Source of the DNA: JANQQZ01 sp039187315
GTDB taxonomy: Bacteria > Planctomycetota > Phycisphaerae > Phycisphaerales > UBA1924
Direction of reading: 5' to 3'
DNA: 29,555 bases
NCBI GenBank assembly: GCA_039187315.1
Contig: JBCCZQ010000039.1
Span: 1 to 29,555, forward strand
Positions 23,345 through 29,555 of this stretch are shown piece after piece. Both the position numbers and the translations under genes were made by a program. Numbering within the stretch: position 1 is the stretch's first letter; every line of letters starts with the position of its first letter. Below the pieces are notes generated by a model that did no database searches, was not told the origin of the DNA, and was given only the letters and a program-made list of their open reading frames with translations.

Positions 23345-24982
23345 TTATTCGGTATTGACTGGAACCGGCATCAACACGGCGCACCGCGCGAACGTATCGC
23401 CGCGGTGCCGGCCATCCGGATCGCTGATGGCCAGCATCGCCGCGGGCGGCAGGAACCACTTGACGAGGTTTCGGACGATCGCCCCGCCGGGTGTGGGCGG
23501 ACGGAACCGGCCCGGACCGAGCGGCGGGCCCGCCCCCGCATCGACGCGGGCCACGAACAACCCCACCATCGATTTGCCGATGCTCCGCCCCGAGATCGCC
23601 TCACCGATCGCGCAGTGCGTCGCGGCCAGTCCCAACGCCAGCAGCAGCGGCCCGATGTCCAGGCTCCCGGTGATCGGCAGCGCGAGCGGGCCGAGCACCA
23701 AGATCGGCGACACGCCGGTCAGAGCACCGCTGACGAGCACTGCCGGGAATGCATCGAGCAGCGTCGCGAGCAACCGCCGCCCCGCGGAACCGATCGCCGT
23801 CCCGGGCGGCAGCACAACCGCGTCCGACTTGGGTGAGGGCCGCACGGCTACCAGCACCACCACGATCATGAACACAAACAGCAGCAGCGAGAGTGTCCGG
23901 AACTCGTTGCGGCTGATGGGCGATGTAGTCGTCGCCGGCGCTTCCGAGATCAGACGGCCCGTCGTCAGGCTGACCTCCAGCACCCGACGGGTCATCGCGC
24001 CAACGCCAGGCGTCGCCAGCGCCGAACCGGTCTCGTCGGTCTGGCCACCCTCGTTCCATACATAAAGAAGCCGACCAGTAGGCCCCATGATCGCTGAAGC
24101 CGCGGTCCGCGGTACGCGCTCAAGCTCGACCAGCGTCGCGGTACCCCAGCTGCCGACCGACGCGACCTCGACGCCCGCACGATCCTGCGGGCGACGCGCG
24201 ATGATGGCCTCGCCACGCCACACCCCGAGCACCTCGAACGGCTCGACTTTCCAGGACGGATCGACCGACAACGCCCGAGACGACCACGAGCCATCGGCCG
24301 CTAACCGGTGCAGCGCCAAGCCCCCGCTCTCCCGCTCGAGGACCACTACGCCCAGGTCGTCCGCCCAAAGCTGGACGCGGGCCGAACTGACCGACGCGGG
24401 AATCTCGGAGACAGTCTCCCAGCCCTGGAGCGTCAGCCGGTTGAGCACGAGCCGATCGTCCCGATCCACCAGCGCCCAGAGCGATTCCTCAAAGGCCGCC
24501 ACGCCGCGCAGGCCCCGAGCGTCCTCGAGCGCCGGCAGGAGCCGGAGCCGCCCGGACGGGACCTTGGCCCAGAGGTCGCTCACGCCCCTGGGCTCGGCTC
24601 GCACCTGCTCAACGCGGCGAGAACCATCTTCTTCGGCCGGCCCGACCGCGAAGAGCACGGGCCCGCTCGCGGCGAGGTGCGTCGGCGATAACGGCAGCCG
24701 CATGGCGCTCGCGAGCCTCGTCGGAGGCGACGGCCGGGCGTTCGCGCTCGGCACGCGCGGCGGCGCGTGCAGGAGCACACGCTCGCCGACCAGGCCAGCG
24801 TCCGACGTTGCGCGATCGCCCGGACCGGATCCGGAACCCAGCCCGCCACCTGCGGGCAGCACGAACCACGCATGCGGGACTCCGTCCGAAGAACCCGCCG
24901 AGGGCTGCGCCCATCCTGTGGCCGCAGCCAACATCGCGACAATCAAGACGCTTGCGAGATAGGGCAGAGCGGCCGTGTTCAT
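23345..24982 (-). CDS. RDD-domain membrane protein with large secreted N-terminal region
   Basis: A 545-residue protein. A signal peptide (residues about 1-25, ending ATGWAQ) is followed by about 330 residues of beta-rich sequence with repeated short strands (such as VLLHAPPRV, LWALVDRDDRLVLN, ARVQLWADDLGVVVLE), which may form a propeller. A membrane helix lies at about 367-386 (LSLLLFVFMIVVVLVAV). A C-terminal RDD domain (about 400-540) has AGRRLLATLLDAFPAVL and the ISGRSIGKSMVGLFVARVD element. RDD proteins are often transport-related, but the function of this one is unknown. The ATG overlaps the upstream lipoprotein stop by four bases, so it is the last gene of that operon. Confidence 0.8.
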   Translation of the reverse strand: MNTAALPYLASVLIVAMLAAATGWAQPSAGSSDGVPHAWFVLPAGGGLGSGSGPGDRATSDAGLVGERVLLHAPPRVPSANARPSPPTRLASAMRLPLSPTHLAASGPVLFAVGPAEEDGSRRVEQVRAEPRGVSDLWAKVPSGRLRLLPALEDARGLRGVAAFEESLWALVDRDDRLVLNRLTLQGWETVSEIPASVSSARVQLWADDLGVVVLERESGGLALHRLAADGSWSSRALSVDPSWKVEPFEVLGVWRGEAIIARRPQDRAGVEVASVGSWGTATLVELERVPRTAASAIMGPTGRLLYVWNEGGQTDETGSALATPGVGAMTRRVLEVSLTTGRLISEAPATTTSPISRNEFRTLSLLLFVFMIVVVLVAVRPSPKSDAVVLPPGTAIGSAGRRLLATLLDAFPAVLVSGALTGVSPILVLGPLALPITGSLDIGPLLLALGLAATHCAIGEAISGRSIGKSMVGLFVARVDAGAGPPLGPGRFRPPTPGGAIVRNLVKWFLPPAAMLAISDPDGRHRGDTFARCAVLMPVPVNTE

Positions 24983-25908
24983 CGGTTCGACGCCAGCGTC
25001 TCGCCGATCCGCCGAACATCGGTCACTCGGAATCGGCGGAGCAGCTCATCGAGATCGAACGCCGCGGGCTTGGGCCGGCGCGGGCTAACCTCGGCTCCTG
25101 AAAACGTGAAATCGGCGCGCACATCCAGTTCGGGCACCTCGATGACCGCCCGGCCGGTCATCCGTGGCTCGACAGGAAGGCCGGCGCGGTTGAGCACCCG
25201 GCCGTGCTGCGTAAGCAAAGACGATCCGATCTGAGTCCCATCGGCATCGAGCAGATCCACGCCCATCGGGTCGAGCGTGAAGACATCGATATGCACTACG
25301 CGGACTCGTGAGCCCTCGGCGAGCCGGACGGCCGCGGTCCGCGGCTGGTCCAGGTCCGGCCGATCGCTCCAGGTGACGCCCAGCACCGACGCATCGCCCG
25401 GCGGTGGCCAGCGGATGAGATCCAGCGCGAGCAGCAGGTCGCCCGGAAGCAGCGGCACGCCGAGCTCCTCCACGGACAGGCCAGCCGCACGCGTGCGGTC
25501 GCCGACAGCGGCCCGAGACTGGTCCAAGTCGATCCACCAGTAGCGTTCCGCGTCCGATCCCAGCACCAGGTAGGTCTCGCCGAGCTTGCCCAGCAGCAGC
25601 GCAACGCGCTCGGGCCGCACCACCTGGAAGTGCCCTTCGAGCTGGTCGCGGCGAAGGTCGCCGTCCTCATCCCTGTATCGGAGCCCGACGACAGCGCGGG
25701 CCCAGAGCCGGTCGAGCGTTGCGATCCGGCGCTCCGCACTTTCGTACAGCGCCTCGTAGGCGGGCAACGCCGCGGCATCCGGCTCCACAGCATCATGCGT
25801 CAACGCCGGTCCGTCCGAGCTGCGGCAGCTCGGCAGCAGCAATGCCGCACAGACGAGCCAAGCCACCGAGGTCCACCGGGCACGGACGCGGGGCGAACTA
25901 GACCTCAC
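24979..25908 (-). CDS. Lipoprotein with LolA/LolB-like fold features
   Basis: A 309-residue lipoprotein. From the GTG at 25908 it has an Arg-rich n-region, a hydrophobic stretch and a lipobox LLPSC (cysteine at about residue 28). The region about 65-125 (VVGLRYRDEDGDLRRDQLEG, then FQVVRPERVALLLGKLGETY and SDAERYWWIDL) follows the pattern of LolA/LolB-like proteins, whose half-barrel binds lipoprotein acyl chains. I did not see the LolB-specific signature, so membrane lipoprotein trafficking is an inference. The start overlaps the preceding gene by 11 bases. A GTG 15 codons later could be used but would shorten the signal region. It sits in an operon next to the lipid A gene lpxI. Confidence 0.7.
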   Translation of the reverse strand: MRSSSPRVRARWTSVAWLVCAALLLPSCRSSDGPALTHDAVEPDAAALPAYEALYESAERRIATLDRLWARAVVGLRYRDEDGDLRRDQLEGHFQVVRPERVALLLGKLGETYLVLGSDAERYWWIDLDQSRAAVGDRTRAAGLSVEELGVPLLPGDLLLALDLIRWPPPGDASVLGVTWSDRPDLDQPRTAAVRLAEGSRVRVVHIDVFTLDPMGVDLLDADGTQIGSSLLTQHGRVLNRAGLPVEPRMTGRAVIEVPELDVRADFTFSGAEVSPRRPKPAAFDLDELLRRFRVTDVRRIGETLASNR

Positions 25909-26440
25909 CGGCCGGCTCCAGCAGGGCTTCGACCTGCTCGGCGAGCGCCGCCAACGCTGCCTCCGTGAGCCCGCCTGCCGACTGCGGATCGGCGACAACG
26001 ATCGGCTCGGCTTCCGGCTCCGACCCTCGGACCCGGACCCGGAGCTCTCCTGGCGAGGCGCCGGCGTATTCCAACCGGCGCTTGCGGAGCAGCTGGAGCG
26101 CGATGACGTAGCGCAGGGCCAGGCGGTCCGAATCCTCGCTCGACCCCAGCTGCTCGAACAGGTCGAGCATGCCATCGGCCGAGAGGATCGGCGGCGGTGC
26201 CTGGCCAGGCGTGGGCGCCAGGGCGTGCCAGCTCGCGAAGACCCGTCGATCCGCGAGCTGCCCCGCGTGCTCGTCCCAGGCGTCGCGGAGCACATCGAGC
26301 CGGTCGAACTCCACCCCGGCCTCGGCGCCTTCGGGCTCGAGCAGAACCACGACGATGGGCTCCCCGCCTTGGAAAACGGCCTCGGTCGCCGCGCACGCGC
26401 CGCTGGAACGGGGAATCGAAAAGCCGCCGGTCATCGTCAT
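25898..26440 (-). CDS. Unrecognised 180-residue protein
   Basis: A soluble, acidic protein with no signal peptide or membrane helix. Visible elements are an early PIVVVLLEPEGAEAG strand, a WDEHAGQLADRRVFASWHAL helix, and DGMLDLFEQLGSSEDSDRLALRYVIALQLLRKRRLEY, which is helical and recalls small cytosolic helper proteins. I cannot name a family. GAGG lies eight bases before the ATG. It lies 43 bases after the four-Cys protein gene and overlaps the lipoprotein gene by 11 bases, so it probably works with them. Confidence 0.75.
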   Translation of the reverse strand: MTMTGGFSIPRSSGACAATEAVFQGGEPIVVVLLEPEGAEAGVEFDRLDVLRDAWDEHAGQLADRRVFASWHALAPTPGQAPPPILSADGMLDLFEQLGSSEDSDRLALRYVIALQLLRKRRLEYAGASPGELRVRVRGSEPEAEPIVVADPQSAGGLTEAALAALAEQVEALLEPAGEV

Positions 26441-26483
26441 CGGTTCGCCTCAGCGGTCGCACCCGGTGGCACGCCTGGAGAGC

Positions 26484-26711
26484 TTAGCGGCACGTCAGGG
26501 TGAAGAACCGTTGATCGGAGCCATCCCGACCCACACGGAAGTTCTTGGTCTGCCCGCACGCCGGGCAGCGCGCGATGTACGACCGCTGATCCGGACGACG
26601 GTACACACGCACGTACTGGTTCGCGCACTCGAAGTAGATCCGCAGGTACGGCCGACCGACGGGTGTGCTCCCGGCTGACGGATCGGCTGGCGGGGGTCCC
26701 TGGGAGGCCAT
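26484..26711 (-). CDS. Small four-cysteine (zinc-ribbon-like) protein
   Basis: A 75-residue protein with cysteines at positions 29, 49, 52 and 74 (FECANQ, RCPACGQ, TLTCR). A CxxC pair with two outlying cysteines suggests a zinc ribbon. The middle YVRVYRRPDQRSYIARC looks like a beta hairpin. I recall similar small proteins in planctomycetes, but this is from memory and not checked. The frame stays open to 26906, but the ATG at 26711 marks where the ordered sequence begins. The ribosome binding site is weak. It is the first gene of the minus-strand operon, divergent from lpxI. Confidence 0.7.
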   Translation of the reverse strand: MASQGPPPADPSAGSTPVGRPYLRIYFECANQYVRVYRRPDQRSYIARCPACGQTKNFRVGRDGSDQRFFTLTCR

Positions 26712-26860
26712 GCGAAGAAGATCGGCGCGATGGAGCCCGGAGCATGCACCGATGCCTCTGCCGCAGTTCGTATTCTGTTCGATTTCGCGGCTATCCGACG
26801 CATGAGTCGATCTAGACTGAATCCGTCTCCGCGTCGGAGAGCTTCCGGACAAACGCTCAG
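26712..26860. other. Divergent promoter region between the four-Cys gene and lpxI
   Basis: A 149-base region between genes pointing away from each other, so it should hold two promoters. It is less G+C-rich around 26765-26820. Weak -10-like words are present (TAGACT on plus, GAATAC on minus), but no good -35 partner at 17 bases. A short inverted repeat TCTCCG / CGGAGA (26826-26840, three-base loop) lies about 20 bases before the lpxI start. Confidence 0.5.
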
Positions 26861-27772
26861 ATGACCGCCTCGCTAACCATCCTGCCCGACCCGCCGTCGC
26901 CTCCAACGGCCATCGGCCTGATCGCCGCAGCAGGGCGGCTGCCGACGCTGGTCGCCGAGGGGCTCCGCGAGCAGGGACACCCGGTGCACGGGCTCGGTCT
27001 CTCGGGCCTGTTCGACCCGGAGCTGCCGCTGCTGTGCGACACGTTCAGGACCGTCGGCCTGTTCCGCGTTGGTACCTGGGGCCAGGCCTTCCGGCGGATG
27101 GGCGTGCGGCACGCGATCATGGTCGGCAAGGTCGACAAGGCCCGGCTCATGCACGACCCGCTCAAGCTGATCCGGCACGTACCCGACCTCCGTACGATGC
27201 GTGTCTGGTACCGCGACCTCCGGCACGACCGGCGTTCTCACGCGGTGCTGAAAGCCATTGCCGATGAACTCGACCGCAGCGGGGTCAGCCTTATCGACTC
27301 GACGTCGTCCATCCCGGACCAGCTCGCGACAAGCGGGGTCATGACGCGCGGCAAACCAAGCGCCGAGCAGATGGCGGACATCGAGTTCGTCTGGCCGCTG
27401 CTGACAGAGACGCTCCGGCTCGACATCGGCCAGGCGATCGCGGTTCGCGACCGCGACGTCATCTCGGTCGAGGCCGTCGAGGGCACCGACAAGATGATCG
27501 AGCGGACCGGCGCCCTCTGCCGCGGTCGGAACTGGACCCTGTGCAAGGGAGCCCGCTCGGGGCACGATCGGCGTTCGGATGTGCCGACGGTGGGCCTGGA
27601 CACGATCAAGCGTCTGCACGCCGCGGGCGGCCGGTGCCTCGCGCTCGCTGCGGGCGACGTGATCATGCTCGACAAGCCCTACATGCTCGACCTGGCTGAC
27701 GAGATGGGCATCGCGGTGATCGGCGTGCCCATCGGCCCCTCGCGCACGAGCCCGAGCCGGGACGACGGGTGA
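26861..27772 (+). CDS. lpxI: UDP-2,3-diacylglucosamine pyrophosphatase LpxI
   Basis: LpxI (DUF1009 family) hydrolyses UDP-2,3-diacylglucosamine to lipid X and UMP in lipid A synthesis, and replaces LpxH in many bacteria. The 303-residue product has the N-terminal Rossmann-like start IGLIAAAGRLPTLVAEGLRE (about 18-37). The C-terminal catalytic domain has EGTDKMIER (207-215), DRRSDVPTVG (236-245) and the closing GGRCLALAAGDVIMLDK stretch. A family member from Caulobacter uses an Asp in the equivalent of the DRRSDVPTVG region. The presence of the gene implies a lipid A outer membrane. It overlaps the next gene by four bases (GTGA). Confidence 0.95.
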   Translation: MTASLTILPDPPSPPTAIGLIAAAGRLPTLVAEGLREQGHPVHGLGLSGLFDPELPLLCDTFRTVGLFRVGTWGQAFRRMGVRHAIMVGKVDKARLMHDPLKLIRHVPDLRTMRVWYRDLRHDRRSHAVLKAIADELDRSGVSLIDSTSSIPDQLATSGVMTRGKPSAEQMADIEFVWPLLTETLRLDIGQAIAVRDRDVISVEAVEGTDKMIERTGALCRGRNWTLCKGARSGHDRRSDVPTVGLDTIKRLHAAGGRCLALAAGDVIMLDKPYMLDLADEMGIAVIGVPIGPSRTSPSRDDG

Positions 27773-28464
27773 CCGAGGCCGATCCCGCGCCCGGCAAGGA
27801 ACCGGCTTGGGATCCCGCGCCGGATCGGCCATACGCCAGCCGGGGCGGTCTGAAGCTGGCGCACGCGCTCGACACGTTCGGCCTCGACCCTGCGGGGCTG
27901 GCGTGCGCCGACCTCGGCTGCTCGACGGGCGGGTTCACCGACTGCCTCCTGCGGCGCGGGGCGGCCAGCGTCGTGGCGGTCGACACCGCCTACGGCGAGC
28001 TGGCCTGGGCGCTGCGCAACGACCCGCGTGTGACCGTGATGGAACGCACGAACGCGCTGCACGCCCAGCCGCCCGGACGCGTCGATCTGGTCGTCATCGA
28101 TATCGGTTGGACGCCACAGCGTCTCGCTCTGCCGACAGCCGCTCGGTGGCTCGCGCCGGGCGGGCGGATCATCACGCTGATCAAGCCCCACTACGAGCTC
28201 ACCGACGAGCAGCGCCGGCTCGGCGGGGACGCGGGCGTGCTCGAAGAATCCCAAGCGCAGGAGGTGGTCGACCGGGTGGTTCGCGGCGTCGCCTCCATGG
28301 GCTTCGAGATGCTCTCGCTGACCAGATCGCCCATCCTCGGCGGCGCGGGCAAGCGGAAGCGCAGATCGCGCGGGAACGCGGAGTGGCTCGCTCTGGTCGT
28401 GCCATCCGGCAGCAGTGCGCACGCGTCGCCCGCAACGCCGGGCAAGCCAGACGCTGCGGGCTGA
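27769..28464 (+). CDS. TlyA-like (FtsJ-fold) RNA methyltransferase lacking the S4 domain
   Basis: A SAM-dependent methyltransferase of 231 residues. It matches TlyA-type 2'-O-methyltransferases from YASRGGLKLAHALDTFGLDP (about 22-41) through the SAM motif ADLGCSTGGFTDCLL (47-61) to DLVVIDIGW and APGGRIITLIKPHYEL. TlyA proteins usually begin with an S4 RNA-binding domain of about 60 residues; here only about 20 Pro-rich residues precede the motif, so that domain is absent. The RNA target is unknown. A Ser/Pro tail follows the domain. It starts at GTG 27769, coupled to lpxI. Confidence 0.85.
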   Translation: MTEADPAPGKEPAWDPAPDRPYASRGGLKLAHALDTFGLDPAGLACADLGCSTGGFTDCLLRRGAASVVAVDTAYGELAWALRNDPRVTVMERTNALHAQPPGRVDLVVIDIGWTPQRLALPTAARWLAPGGRIITLIKPHYELTDEQRRLGGDAGVLEESQAQEVVDRVVRGVASMGFEMLSLTRSPILGGAGKRKRRSRGNAEWLALVVPSGSSAHASPATPGKPDAAG

Positions 28465-28495
28465 ACACGTGAGAGAGTGAGAGCGTCAGCGCGGC

Positions 28496-29074
28496 CTAGC
28501 GCGCACGGACTCGGATCGAGCCGAGATCGGTATCGAACCGGATACCCACGCCAAGGTCGCAGCCACGCCGCCAGCGCCAACGCCGGCGGTCGTGGTGCCT
28601 GTCGCGGTCGCGGCGCCATCGCCGGTCGTGCCCGCGGTCGTAGCCGCGGTCCCAGCTACGGTGACCATCGCGGAAGCGATCGCGATGCCAACGGTCCGGG
28701 CGGATCACGGTCGTATGGCCTCGCCGAAAGATCGTGAAGTTGTAGCCGTCGTAGCTGAGGGAGATCCGGCGGTGGCGTCCCGATACGACCACACAGCCGT
28801 CGCGGACCCAGGCGTGGATGCCCTGACGGCGGAGTGCGTGTGCGATGCCGACCTCGATCCGCGTGTGCGCGACGAAGCGGTGCTCACGCCCGTTGATCCA
28901 GATCCAACCAACGCGGTCGTAGTGCCCGCGGTCGAGGTGCCGGCCGTGTTTGGGATCACTGTCTGCAAGGCCCGCGGCCAGGGCATGCGGCGCCCACACC
29001 GCCGCGAGCGCGAGCGCGCCGGCCCGGACGGGCGTGACCCACCCGCATCGCGGATGGTGCCAGATGCTTCTCAT
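28496..29074 (-). CDS. Secreted Arg/His/Asp-rich protein, function unknown
   Basis: A 192-residue protein with a signal peptide (about 1-34, ALALAAVWAPHALAAG). A short ordered part has a DRVGWIWINGREHRFVAHTR segment and a GCVVVSGRHRRISLSYDGYN segment. Residues about 125-170 are almost only Arg, His, Asp, Trp and Gly in dipeptide repeats. The end GVGIRFDTDLGSIRVRAR is ordered again. I do not recognise it. Metal or anion binding in the periplasm is possible given the His/Asp/Arg content, but this is inference. AAGGAG precedes the ATG. Coding is supported by the signal peptide and ribosome binding site. It is convergent with the TlyA-like gene, 31 bases apart. Confidence 0.7.
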   Translation of the reverse strand: MRSIWHHPRCGWVTPVRAGALALAAVWAPHALAAGLADSDPKHGRHLDRGHYDRVGWIWINGREHRFVAHTRIEVGIAHALRRQGIHAWVRDGCVVVSGRHRRISLSYDGYNFTIFRRGHTTVIRPDRWHRDRFRDGHRSWDRGYDRGHDRRWRRDRDRHHDRRRWRWRRGCDLGVGIRFDTDLGSIRVRAR

Positions 29075-29346
29075 GACGATCTCCTTTTCGATCCGGCGCG
29101 GGGTTGCGACCGTCTCTCGCCTAGCGGCGCCGTCGCCCGACGAGCAGGGAGCCGCGTGCGAGCGCTGCTCCGGGGCACGAGCCGGTCGGTGCTGACCCTG
29201 GCTGACACGAGGCCGGCACGAATCAACAAAAAGCTAGCGATTGGAAACTTTTGCCCTGTTCCGCCGTCTTTCTTGTCAGGGTGCCGCCTGGCCGCACGGA
29301 ACGCCGGTATCGGGCGCCCGTGACGGCCCGACGCAAGGAGGTTGGC
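29075..29346. other. Divergent intergenic region with an A+T-rich patch
   Basis: A 272-base region between two divergent genes. The stretch about 29221-29275 is markedly A+T-rich for this genome (AATCAACAAAAAGC, GGAAACTTTT) and is the likely promoter zone for one or both genes. I could not assign a -35/-10 pair with confidence. No RNA gene or terminator is seen. Confidence 0.5.
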
Positions 29347-29555
29347 ATGTCGAACGACTCGTACATCACCACGGACGACCCTCGGCGGCTGAGCCCGATC
29401 GAGGCCTCGCTCATGGACGCGTGCAACCTGGCCCACCGGGCACGGGCGATCGGCGACGCAGCCATGCATGAGCGCGCTCGCGTTGCGATCGCCGACCTGC
29501 TCGAGCAGTACGACGCTACCGATGGCGATGGGCACGCGCACCCCGCGTGGGCCCG
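29347..29555 (+). CDS. Start of an unrecognised gene (partial, runs off the right edge)
   Basis: An open frame begins at ATG 29347 after an excellent ribosome binding site, AAGGAGG at 29335-29341. The 69 visible residues are acidic and mostly helical (IEASLMDACNLAHRARAIGD, then ERARVAIADLLEQYDATDGD), with no signal peptide. The remainder lies outside the window, so the product cannot be named. Confidence 0.65.
   Translation, partial: MSNDSYITTDDPRRLSPIEASLMDACNLAHRARAIGDAAMHERARVAIADLLEQYDATDGDGHAHPAWA

Noticed and set aside
1..29555. CRISPR arrays, tRNA or rRNA genes, insertion sequences
   Set aside because: No regularly spaced repeats with unique spacers, no cloverleaf-like or rRNA-like sequence, and no transposase frame were seen when reading the window. 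I could not run a dedicated search.

Overview
The window (about 65-67% G+C by eye) is mostly one large flagellar and motility locus on the minus strand, about positions 1-20640. An envelope-related region follows on both strands to the right edge. Organism (inference): a Gram-negative bacterium, most likely a planctomycete of the Phycisphaerae type. Reasons are the high G+C, the lipid A gene lpxI, the overall gene order, and small conserved-looking proteins of a kind I associate with planctomycetes (the four-Cys 75-residue protein at 26484-26711). No 16S gene is present, so this stays a judgement.

Flagellar locus, in the direction of transcription (right to left): a membrane-anchored TPR protein, a FlgN-like chaperone, a cytosolic histidine kinase and a sigma-54 activator (20680-23202 down to 17681). 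Then come flgB, flgC, fliE, fliF, fliG, fliH, fliI, fliJ, a MotE/YlxF-like coiled-coil protein, fliK, a short flgD, a TIGR02530-like flagellar operon protein, flgE, flbD, motA, motB, fliL, fliN, fliO, fliP, fliQ and fliR. FliR runs off the left edge. Most neighbours overlap by 1-4 bases (TGATG, ATGA or GTGA junctions), so they are probably co-transcribed. Together they encode the rod base, MS ring and switch, export gate and ATPase, hook and its length control, and the stator. fliM is not found between fliL and fliN, where it would be expected.

Regulation: two near-identical -24/-12 (sigma-54 type) elements lie just upstream of flgB and fliE and share a TTGCTGAGG core. The gene before flgB is a sigma-54 activator with an intact GAFTGA loop, next to its likely kinase. 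This fits a local kinase/activator pair switching on the basal-body operon.

Envelope region: a minus-strand operon (26711 to 23345) encodes a four-Cys small protein, an unrecognised 180-residue protein, a LolA/LolB-like lipoprotein and an RDD-domain membrane protein. Divergent from it are lpxI and a TlyA-like methyltransferase lacking its S4 domain (GTGA overlap). A secreted Arg/His/Asp-rich protein (28496-29074, minus) and the start of an unrecognised plus-strand gene (29347 to the edge) close the window. There is no gene-free stretch over 300 bases. No rRNA, tRNA, CRISPR array or insertion sequence was recognised.
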